Translations under genes and position numbers: made by a program | Assembly (NCBI RefSeq): GCF_000308795.1 | Contig: NZ_BAGK01000244.1 | Coordinates: 1-64,000, forward strand | Reading direction: 5' to 3' | DNA from: Nocardia thailandica NBRC 100428 | Lineage (GTDB): Bacteria; Actinomycetota; Actinomycetes; Mycobacteriales; Mycobacteriaceae | DNA: 64,000 nucleotides | Shown: positions 43,483 through 50,685 of the stretch, piece after piece | Layout: each line of letters begins with the position of its first letter | Numbering within the stretch: position 1 is the first letter of the stretch | The notes under the pieces: generated by a model | Seen by the model: the letters and a program-made list of their open reading frames with translations, nothing else | Databases searched by the model: none | Told to the model about the DNA's origin: nothing

Positions 43483-45072
43483 ATGCGCACGTCGACCCCG
43501 GTCTGCCGTTCCGCCGCACTGCTCGGCCTGCTCCTGACGGGTGTCGTCGGCCTGCCCGCGCCCACCGGCGCCGCCCCGTTCCCCTGGGCGCCGCCGCCGG
43601 TGAACATGTGCGGCGAAACCGGATTCGACCCCCTCGACCGCCTCCCCGACCCCGCCGCGCCGCCCTCGTCGGGCCTGCCGGACCTGCCCGACGAGATCGA
43701 CATCCCGGTGATCGTGCCCGAGCCGACACCCGTGCCGCTGCCCGATCCGCCCCAGGACAACACCCGCGTCGAGCAGGAGCCGCTGCCCGCCGATCCCTGC
43801 CGCAACCCCTGCCCCGAGGTCCGCGACACCCCGGAACCGGTCGCGGAGATCGCCGCTTCGAGCGGCTCGGCCGAGCTGCCCCGGCTACGGATCAAGCCCG
43901 AATACGAACCCATCCCCATCCCGGTCCCCGGCGACGGCCCCGGCGAACCCGCGCAGCCCGCGCCCGAACGGGCGAACGTGCCCGCCGAACCGGGACCGGC
44001 CGCGCCCGGCATCCCCGCCCGCGCGGTCGAATCGGTCACCCTGGCCGGACAGATCACCGGGCACGGCTCGATCAACCGCACCGACATGCGCTGGCAGGTC
44101 GACGGCACCGACCTCGGGCTCATGTGGGAACCGACGCCGGGCAAGATCGCCATCGTCTTCGGCGACACCTTCGGCGAGGGCTGGCAGTACGGCGGCGCCG
44201 GTCCCGAAGACGCCGACTGGCGCTCGAACGTGCTGGGCTACAGCACCGACCGCGACCTCGCCGACGGGCTCACCATCGACACAATGGTGCAGGACCGCCG
44301 CTGCCACGCCGCCGAACTGCTCGGCAGCCGCAAGATCCGCAACTGGGAGACCACCACCATCCCCACCTCGGGCTTCGTCCTCGGCAAACGCCAGTTCCTG
44401 AGCTACATGTCGGTCAACCACTGGTCCCGCGTCCCCGGCATGTGGCTGACCAACTACGGCGGGCTCGCCTACTCCGACGACGGCGGAAAGACCTGGACCA
44501 AGGATCAGCACGCCCGCTGGGAGAACATCTTCGGGCTCGGCCGCTTCCAGGTGGCGGCCATGGTGCCCGACGGCGACTACGTCTACATGTTCGGCACGCC
44601 CAACGGCCGGGCGGGCGTCATCGGACTGGCCCGGGTGCGCAAGGCCGACGTCCTCAACAAGACCGCCTACCAGTACTGGATCGGCGGCACCTGGACGCCG
44701 GCGGGCTGGTCCGGCGGCGCGGCCGACGGCACGGGGAGCGCCAGCGGCAGCGCCGAACTCGCGGCGACACCGCTGGTGCTCGGCACCGCCAGCGAACTGT
44801 CGGTCCGCTACGACCGCGCCACGAACCAGTGGCAGATGGTCTACCTCGACGTCGCCGCGGGCGCGATCGTCCTGCGCACCGCCGACCGGCCGCAGGGCGC
44901 CTGGTCGGACCCGGTGCCGCTGGTGTCGACGGCCGACTACCCCACGGCCTACGGCGGCTTCATCCACCCCTGGTCCACCGAGCGCGACCTGTACTTCACC
45001 ATGTCGGCCTGGCACAGCTACAACGTCTATCTCATGCACGCCCGGCTGAAGCCGGCAGCCTCCGGCCGCTGA
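43483..45072 (+). CDS. Secreted DUF4185 domain protein
   Basis: 529 aa from ATG 43483 behind GGTGAGGAG. Signal peptide to about PTGA-AP. Residues ~35-180 are Pro/Glu-rich and disordered (VIVPEPTPVPLPDPP), followed by a DUF4185 beta-propeller-like domain: AIVFGDTFGEGW, MWLTNYGGLAYSDDGGKTW (Asp-box), YVYMFGTPNGR, and TAYGGFIHPWS. DUF4185 proteins are related to glycan-degrading folds; members of this family from actinobacteria have been linked to arabinan/arabinogalactan cleavage. Its stop codon lies in the first unit of a 75-bp repeat array. Confidence 0.8.
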   Translation: MRTSTPVCRSAALLGLLLTGVVGLPAPTGAAPFPWAPPPVNMCGETGFDPLDRLPDPAAPPSSGLPDLPDEIDIPVIVPEPTPVPLPDPPQDNTRVEQEPLPADPCRNPCPEVRDTPEPVAEIAASSGSAELPRLRIKPEYEPIPIPVPGDGPGEPAQPAPERANVPAEPGPAAPGIPARAVESVTLAGQITGHGSINRTDMRWQVDGTDLGLMWEPTPGKIAIVFGDTFGEGWQYGGAGPEDADWRSNVLGYSTDRDLADGLTIDTMVQDRRCHAAELLGSRKIRNWETTTIPTSGFVLGKRQFLSYMSVNHWSRVPGMWLTNYGGLAYSDDGGKTWTKDQHARWENIFGLGRFQVAAMVPDGDYVYMFGTPNGRAGVIGLARVRKADVLNKTAYQYWIGGTWTPAGWSGGAADGTGSASGSAELAATPLVLGTASELSVRYDRATNQWQMVYLDVAAGAIVLRTADRPQGAWSDPVPLVSTADYPTAYGGFIHPWSTERDLYFTMSAWHSYNVYLMHARLKPAASGR

Positions 45073-45309
45073 CCGGTCAGGCTCTGCCCATCCCGCCCGA
45101 CCGGGCGACCTCCGTGGTCACGCTGCGCTACCGCCTCCGGCCGCTGACCGGTCAGGCGGCGCCCATCCCGCCCGACCGGGCGACCTCCGTGGTCACGCTG
45201 CGCTACCGCCTCCGGCCGCTGACCGGTCAGGCGGCGCCCATCCCGCCCGACCGGGCGACCTCCGTGGTCACGCTGCGCTACCGCCTCCGGCCGCTGACCG
45301 GTCAGGCGG
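45059..45309. repeat. 75-bp tandem repeat array, 3.3 copies
   Basis: Units begin at 45059, 45134, 45209 and 45284 (last one partial, 26 bases). Each holds two dyads: the perfect 12-bp palindrome CTGACCGGTCAG and CGCCCG-AC-CGGGCG. Copies 2 and 3 look identical; copy 1 differs at a few bases. The palindrome of copy 1 supplies the TGA of the DUF4185 gene, and that of the partial copy 4 supplies the TGA of pxpC on the other strand. Confidence 0.92.
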
Positions 45310-46156
45310 GCACGAAGCGCAGCACCCGGCCCGGCTGGGCCTGCGCGACCAGATCCACGTCGTCGTCGAGCACGACGGCGACGACCGGGTAGCCGCCGGT
45401 GATCGGGTGGTCGGCCAGGAACACGACGGGCTGTCCGCTCGGCGGCACCTGCACCGACCCGAGCGCCACACCCTCGGCGGGCAGCTCGCGCTCGACGGTG
45501 CGCACCAGCGGCGGCCCCTCCCGGCGGTCGAGCCGGGCCCCGACCCGATCGGTGTCGGTGGCGACCGACCAGCTGCCCCGGAACAGCGCGGCGGGGTCGG
45601 CGAACCACTCCGCCCGCGGCCCGGGCAGGGCGCGCACGATCACCTCGTCCTTCGTCACCGGCTGCGGGGCGAACTCGACCGTGGGCAGGGTGCGCGGCGG
45701 CGGCCCGGCGCGCAACTGGGTCCCCGGCCGCAGCGGGGGCGGGCCGATCCCGGACATGGTGTCGTAGCTGCGCGAACCCAGCACCTCGGGCACGTCGATG
45801 CCGCCGCGCACGCCGACGTAGCTGCGCAGTCCCGTGCGCGGCGCGCCGAGACACAGCACCTGCCCCTCGGACAGTTCCAGCACACTCGCGTGCCCGACCG
45901 GCGTCCCGTCCACCGTCGCGGGGGCGGGGGCGCCGGTCACCGCGACGGTCAGGTGGCCGCCCGCGCGCAGGACGAGCCCGCCGAGCAGCACCTCCAGCCC
46001 GGCGAATCCCTCGGGATTGCCGACCAGCCGGTTCGCCAGCCGCAGCGACGACCGGTCGGCGGCGCCGGACGGCCCGACGCCGGAATCGAACCAGCCGGGC
46101 CTGCCCAGGTCCTGGACCGTGGCGAACGGCCCGGTCTGCTCGATGTGGATCAGCAT
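45302..46156 (-). CDS. pxpC: 5-oxoprolinase subunit C (biotin-dependent carboxylase-like, KipA type)
   Basis: 284 aa from ATG 46156. Family features: LIHIEQTGPFATVQDLGRPGWFDSGVGPSGAADRSSLRLANRLVGN, the N-terminal signature of PxpC/KipA, and VVFLADHPITGGYPVVAVVLDDD at the C-terminus. With PxpA and PxpB it cleaves ATP-dependently 5-oxoproline to glutamate. It is the last gene of the pxpABC operon, separated from pxpB by 92 bases that hold 10-bp iterons. Confidence 0.9.
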   Translation of the reverse strand: MLIHIEQTGPFATVQDLGRPGWFDSGVGPSGAADRSSLRLANRLVGNPEGFAGLEVLLGGLVLRAGGHLTVAVTGAPAPATVDGTPVGHASVLELSEGQVLCLGAPRTGLRSYVGVRGGIDVPEVLGSRSYDTMSGIGPPPLRPGTQLRAGPPPRTLPTVEFAPQPVTKDEVIVRALPGPRAEWFADPAALFRGSWSVATDTDRVGARLDRREGPPLVRTVERELPAEGVALGSVQVPPSGQPVVFLADHPITGGYPVVAVVLDDDVDLVAQAQPGRVLRFVPA

Positions 46157-46220
46157 GCGATCTGCCCCCGATTCCCGTTCGGGGCGGCACGACGCTGAGC
46201 TGCCTGGATTCTGTGCGAGA

Positions 46221-46250
46221 TGAGACATCTCGAGACATCTCGAGACATCT
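46221..46250. repeat. Three 10-bp iterons between pxpB and pxpC
   Basis: CGAGACATCT repeated three times in tandem (the first as TGAGACATCT), next to the pxpB stop. Each contains GAGA-CA-TCTC, a small dyad, and the junctions give TCTCGAGA. The 10-bp phase places each copy on the same face of the helix, as for a multimeric regulator site. It is an odd place for an operator, unless pxpC also has its own promoter. Confidence 0.6.
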
Positions 46251-46944
46251 ATTGTGCGCCGGACCGCCCGGCCGAGTCCACGAATCGGACCTCGGTGCCC
46301 GCCCGCACCAGCGCGGGCGGGTCGCGATCGACCGCCCACATGCGCAGATCGGTACTGCCGATCAGCTGCCAGCCGCCGGGCGTGCCGCGCGGATACACCG
46401 CCGAATACCCGCCCGCGAGGGCGACCGAACCCGGCGGGATGGCCGTGCGCGCGCGGTCGCGGCGCGGCACCGTCAGCCGGCCGTCGGGGGAGGTGAGGTA
46501 GCCGAAGCCGGGCGCGAAACCGACGAAGGCGCAGCGCCACACGGTGCCGGTGTGCGCGGCGACGACCTCCGCGACCGTCATCCCGAGCAGCCGCGCGACC
46601 TCGGGCAGGTCCTCGCCGTCGTAGCGCACCGGCACCTCGAGCACGTCGCCCGATCCGGTTCCACGGGAAACATCGCCGTTTCCCGGCTCGTCGTCCAGGC
46701 GTTCGAGCAGCGCGCGCAGCTCCCGGCGGACCTGCGGCAGGTAGCGGGTGGCGTGCAGCGTCACCAGCACCGTTTCGGCGGCCGGCAGCACATCCTGCAC
46801 CCCCGCGATGGCGTAGTCGCGCAGCGCCGCGGCCAGCCGCTGCACCGGACCGGGATCGTCGAGGGTGATCAGCAGCGCCCGGTCACCGGCCGCGCGGATG
46901 CGGCGGTCCCCCTCGACGGACCGCTGCGGAACCCGCTGTTCCAT
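46249..46944 (-). CDS. pxpB: 5-oxoprolinase subunit B (KipI type)
   Basis: 231 aa, ATG 46944, 11 bases after pxpA. AGDRALLITLDD at the N-terminus, ARLLGMTVAEVVAAHTGTVWRCAFVGFAPGFGYLTS (the conserved FxPGFxYL), and PRRDRARTAIPPGSVALAGGYSAVYPRGTPGGWQLIG, the PxpB/allophanate-hydrolase subunit 1 signature. Partner of PxpA and PxpC in 5-oxoproline detoxification. Confidence 0.92.
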   Translation of the reverse strand: MEQRVPQRSVEGDRRIRAAGDRALLITLDDPGPVQRLAAALRDYAIAGVQDVLPAAETVLVTLHATRYLPQVRRELRALLERLDDEPGNGDVSRGTGSGDVLEVPVRYDGEDLPEVARLLGMTVAEVVAAHTGTVWRCAFVGFAPGFGYLTSPDGRLTVPRRDRARTAIPPGSVALAGGYSAVYPRGTPGGWQLIGSTDLRMWAVDRDPPALVRAGTEVRFVDSAGRSGAQ

Positions 46945-46955
46945 CCTGTCTCCCC

Positions 46956-47711
46956 TCAGGCGAACGGCTCCACCGGTACGCCTGCCTCGGCGAGCGCACC
47001 GCGAATACGGCGGGCCATCTCGACCGCGGCCGGTGAATCGCCGTGCACGCAGATGCTGCCCGCGGACACCGCGACCGCACCGGGACCGTCAACGGTACGC
47101 GCGGTGCCCGACAACGCAAGGGAAACCGCCTGGGCCACCGCGTCGTCCGGCCCGAGCACCGCGCCGGGGGTGCCGCGCGGCGCCAGCGTCCCCGCGGGCG
47201 TGTAGGCGCGATCGGCGAAACCCTCGCCGACGAAACGCACCCCGGCGCGCGCCGCGGCGTGCTCGAGCTCGGTGCCCGCCGGGCCGAGCAGGGCCGGCTC
47301 GTCGTCCGACTCGGCGACCGCCGCCAGCAGGGCGTCGGCGAGCGCGGGGTCGGCGGCGGCCGCGTGATAGAGCGCCCCGTGCGGCTTCACGTAGCGCACG
47401 CGGTCCCCGGCCGCGCGGGCGAAGGCCGCCAGCGCGCCGATCTGGTAGAGCGTCTCGTCCCGCAGGTCGTCCGGGGCGACGGCGATGTCGCGACGGCCGA
47501 AACCGACGAGGTCGCGATAACCGACGTGCGCGCCGATCCGCACGCCCCTGGCCACCGCCAGGTCGCAGGTGCGGCGCATGATGCGCGGATCTCCGGCATG
47601 GAACCCGCAGGCGATGTTGGCGCTGGTGACGATGTCGAGGACGGCGGCGTCGTCGCCCATCCGCCACGGGCCGAAACCCTCGCCCAGATCACTGTTCAGA
47701 TCCAGCGGCAT
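46956..47711 (-). CDS. pxpA: 5-oxoprolinase subunit A (LamB/YcsF family)
   Basis: 251 aa from ATG 47711. LNSDLGEGFGPWRMGDDAAVLDIVTSANIACGFHAGDP is the family N-terminus (metal/ATP site), followed by YVKPHGALYH and AGSICVHGDSP. First gene of the pxpA-B-C operon, which together replaces eukaryotic 5-oxoprolinase. The ribosome site is weak (GGTGGT), and the frame is open upstream without a better start. Confidence 0.93.
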   Translation of the reverse strand: MPLDLNSDLGEGFGPWRMGDDAAVLDIVTSANIACGFHAGDPRIMRRTCDLAVARGVRIGAHVGYRDLVGFGRRDIAVAPDDLRDETLYQIGALAAFARAAGDRVRYVKPHGALYHAAAADPALADALLAAVAESDDEPALLGPAGTELEHAAARAGVRFVGEGFADRAYTPAGTLAPRGTPGAVLGPDDAVAQAVSLALSGTARTVDGPGAVAVSAGSICVHGDSPAAVEMARRIRGALAEAGVPVEPFA

Positions 47712-47820
47712 ACCACCAGCATGGCCGATCCGGGGGTCGGTGCGCACATCGGGCGGTCGAGGGGACTGTGCCGAGAGACCATGGTCACCGGCGCGGGCGG
47801 CTTGTACGCTGAGCCTCATC

Positions 47821-48636
47821 ATGGCCATGAATTTCGACCCGAAGTCCTGGTCGCTCTCTGGCGCGGTCGATTTCGGCATGCGATTGATCGACCCGTCCTG
47901 GATCGACCAGTGGCTGGCGTTCACGACCTCCTGGGTCGATCCGGTCGCCGAGATGGGCTCGGGCACGGTCACCGCGCTCATGCCCGACGTGCTCATGACC
48001 GTGCTCAGCGAGGGCGTGCTCAGCCGCTTCGGCGGTCAGCGGGTCACCGCCACGCTGCTCGGCCACGAACTCGGCGCCACCCTCGACGTGTTCAAGGTGC
48101 GCAGGCGCGGCGCCCACTTCCAGTCCAAGACCGTGCTCACCGACCTGGTGTGGGACGGACACCCGTTCGAGCAGGTCACCGTGATCGCGCACGGTGTCCG
48201 GCTGATCCCGGGCGTGCCCACCAAGGTCCGCGCCCAGCAGCTCGACATCGAGGGCACGATCACCCTGCACGCGCTCATCGACTGGGTCAACCAGCAGGAC
48301 CTGGACTGGCGCGTCGTCCTCGACGACCGCGGCCGGATCAAGGCATCGCACCGCACCAAGCGGATGAGCGCCATCCTGGAGGCGCAGGTCTACGACAACC
48401 TGCTCACCCTGGACATCCTGCGCGCCAGCTGGCACGGCATCCGCCTGCCCCGGCGCGCGGTCTCCGCGCCCGCGCTGCTGCTGGACGGGCTGCCCAACCG
48501 GGCGAGCATCAGCTACGCGAGCAGGCGCGGCAACCTGGTCAGGTTCCGGATCGAGCTGCCGGAGACGACCGGCTCGTTCGACCTGGCCCAGATCCGGTCC
48601 GCGATCGTCGCCGGCACCACCCTGATCGTCTTCTGA
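47821..48636 (+). CDS. Conserved hypothetical protein
   Basis: 271 aa from ATG 47821, divergent from pxpA and ending 3 bases from pcnA. It starts with an amphipathic region (FDPKSWSLSGAVDFGMRLIDPSW) and continues as beta-rich sequence with VTVIAHGVRLIPGVPTKVRAQQLDIEGTITLHALIDWVNQQ. No signal peptide or membrane helix. A DUF2993/LmeA-like lipid-binding fold is possible from the repetitive beta pattern, but I do not recognise a clear family. Confidence 0.7.
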   Translation: MAMNFDPKSWSLSGAVDFGMRLIDPSWIDQWLAFTTSWVDPVAEMGSGTVTALMPDVLMTVLSEGVLSRFGGQRVTATLLGHELGATLDVFKVRRRGAHFQSKTVLTDLVWDGHPFEQVTVIAHGVRLIPGVPTKVRAQQLDIEGTITLHALIDWVNQQDLDWRVVLDDRGRIKASHRTKRMSAILEAQVYDNLLTLDILRASWHGIRLPRRAVSAPALLLDGLPNRASISYASRRGNLVRFRIELPETTGSFDLAQIRSAIVAGTTLIVF

Positions 48637-48639
48637 GCC

Positions 48640-50109
48640 CTAGCCCTGGGTCCGCCACCACTCGAGCAGCGCGGCCTCGGCCTCGTCGCGGTCCATCGGG
48701 CCGCGGTCGAGGCGGAGCTCCTTCAGGAACTTCCACGCCTTGCCGACCTCGGGCCCGGGGGACAGGCCGAGCAGCCCCATGATCGCGTTGCCGTCCAGGT
48801 CGGGGCGCACCCTGGCGAGGTCCTCCTGCTCCTGCAGGCGGGCGATGCGTTCCTCCAGCTCGTCGTAGGTGGCGCGCAGCGCGGCCGCCCGGCGCTTGTT
48901 GCGGGTCGTGCAGTCGGCGCGGACCAGTTTGTGCAGGCGCGGCAGCAGGTCGTCGGCGTCGGTCACGTAGCGGCGCACCGCCGAGTCGGTCCACTGGCCC
49001 TTGCCGTAGCCGTGGAACCGCAGGTGCAGGAAGACCAGCCGCGCGACGTCCTCGGTGAACTGCTTGGGGTACTTCAGCGCCCGCATCCGCTTGCGCACCA
49101 GCTTCGCGCCGACCACCTCGTGGTGGTGGAAGCTGACCCCGCCGCCCGGCTCGTTGCGCTTGGTGTCGGGCTTGCCGATGTCGTGCAGCAGCGCCGCCCA
49201 GCGCAGCACCAGGTCGGGGTCGCCCTCCTCCTGGTCGATGGCCTGCGACAGCACCGTCAGCGAATGCTGGTAGACGTCCTTGTGCTGGTGGTGCTCGTCG
49301 ATCTCCAGCTGCATCGCGGGCAGCTCGGGCAGCACGACCCCGGCCAGGCCGGTGTCGCACATGACGTCGATGCCGTCGATCGGATGGGCGGCGCCGATGA
49401 GCTTGTCCAGTTCGGTGCGCACCCGCTCCGCGGTGATGCGGGCGAGCTGCGGGGCCATCTCGACCATGGCCGCGCGCACCCGGGGCGCGAGCCGGAAACC
49501 GAGCTGGGCGACGAACCGGGCGGCGCGCAGCATGCGCAGCGGATCGTCGTCGAACGAGTCCTGCGGCGCCGCCGGGGTGTCGAGCACGCCGTCCAGCAGA
49601 GCGGACATCCCGTCGAGCGGGTCGACGAACTCGAGGGCGCCGTCGGCGCCGATCCGGACCGCCATCGCGTTGACGGTGAAGTCGCGGCGGACCAGGTCGC
49701 CCTCGAGGGTGTCGCCGAAGGTCACCTCGGGATTGCGCGAGACACGGTCGTAGGTGTCGGCGCGGAAGGTCGTGATCTCGAGCTGCTGGTCGGCCTTGGA
49801 CGCGCTCACGGTGCCGAAGGCCAGGCCGCCGGTGTCCCACAGGTGATCTGCCCAGCCGCGCATCATCTCCTGCACGACCTCGGGACGCGCGTCGGTGGTG
49901 AAGTCCAGGTCGGTGCCGAGGCGGCCGAGCACCGCGTCCCGCACACTGCCGCCCACCAGATACAGCGAGTGCCCGCGCGCCGCGAACAGCGCGCCCAGCG
50001 GGGTCAGGATGTCGGAGAGACCGCCCAGCGTCACCGCGGCACCCGCCAGCAAACGTGTACGCCGATCCGGCACGGCGGCGATGTCAGCGGGGGTGTCGGG
50101 GGCAACCAC
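48640..50109 (-). CDS. pcnA: CCA tRNA nucleotidyltransferase
   Basis: 489 aa from GTG 50109. Head domain SLYLVGGSVRDAVLGRLGTDLDFTTDA (nucleotidyltransferase GGS and DxD), RRDFTVNAMAVRI, DPLRMLRAARFVAQLGFRL, and a C-terminal HD domain LRWAALLHDIGKPDTKR. It adds or repairs the CCA end of tRNAs. It corresponds to Rv3907c and is divergent from the Nudix gene, as in M. tuberculosis. Confidence 0.96.
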   Translation of the reverse strand: MVAPDTPADIAAVPDRRTRLLAGAAVTLGGLSDILTPLGALFAARGHSLYLVGGSVRDAVLGRLGTDLDFTTDARPEVVQEMMRGWADHLWDTGGLAFGTVSASKADQQLEITTFRADTYDRVSRNPEVTFGDTLEGDLVRRDFTVNAMAVRIGADGALEFVDPLDGMSALLDGVLDTPAAPQDSFDDDPLRMLRAARFVAQLGFRLAPRVRAAMVEMAPQLARITAERVRTELDKLIGAAHPIDGIDVMCDTGLAGVVLPELPAMQLEIDEHHQHKDVYQHSLTVLSQAIDQEEGDPDLVLRWAALLHDIGKPDTKRNEPGGGVSFHHHEVVGAKLVRKRMRALKYPKQFTEDVARLVFLHLRFHGYGKGQWTDSAVRRYVTDADDLLPRLHKLVRADCTTRNKRRAAALRATYDELEERIARLQEQEDLARVRPDLDGNAIMGLLGLSPGPEVGKAWKFLKELRLDRGPMDRDEAEAALLEWWRTQG

Positions 50110-50148
50110 GGCGACGAGTCTAGTGCGAGCCCACGTTACAGTTGTTCG

Positions 50149-50685
50149 GTGTCTCCGGCCGAACGCTCGAACAGTCGACGCCGCCAGCCGCGGCGCCGCG
50201 GTTCGGCGGGTAACGGTGGTAAGCCGCGCATGCGGACGGTGCGGGAAACCTCCGCGGGCGGACTCGTCGTCGACGGGCTCGACGGCCCCTCCGACCAGCG
50301 CTCCGCGGCCCTGATCGGCCGCACCGACCGGCGCGGCAGGCTGCTGTGGTCGCTGCCGAAAGGCCACATCGAGGAGGGCGAGACCTCCGAGCAGACCGCC
50401 ATCCGCGAGGTCGCCGAGGAGACCGGGATCAACGGCGAGGTCGTCGCCGAACTGGGCAGCATCGATTACTGGTTCGTCACCGAGGGCAGGCGGGTACACA
50501 AGACGGTGCACCACTTCCTGCTGCGCTCGCTCGGGGGCGAACTCTCCGACGCGGACGTCGAAGTCACCCAGGTTGCGTGGGTCCCGTTGAGCGAGTTGGA
50601 TTCCCGTCTGGCCTACGCGGACGAGCGCAGACTGGCCGAAGTGGCGAACCGATTGATCGACCGGATGGAGACCGGCAAGCGATGA
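50149..50685 (+). CDS. mutT4: Nudix hydrolase, MutT4 type
   Basis: 178 aa from GTG 50149. Nudix box GHIEEGETSEQTAIREVAEETGI (GX5EX7REUXEEXGU) complete. The first ~25 residues are Arg-rich (SNSRRRQPRRRG). Orthologous by position to Rv3908 (MutT4), which acts on dinucleoside polyphosphates or oxidised nucleotides. The stop overlaps the next start (ATGA). Confidence 0.93.
   Translation: MSPAERSNSRRRQPRRRGSAGNGGKPRMRTVRETSAGGLVVDGLDGPSDQRSAALIGRTDRRGRLLWSLPKGHIEEGETSEQTAIREVAEETGINGEVVAELGSIDYWFVTEGRRVHKTVHHFLLRSLGGELSDADVEVTQVAWVPLSELDSRLAYADERRLAEVANRLIDRMETGKR

Noticed and set aside
45059..45309. CRISPR array
   Set aside because: The copies are directly adjacent with no variable spacers and no cas genes nearby; it is a simple tandem repeat.
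43608..45392. Alternative plus-strand frame continuing through the 75-bp repeats as 25-residue peptide repeats
   Set aside because: Out of frame with the DUF4185 domain and Arg/Pro-rich; the frame stays open only because the unit length is a multiple of three.
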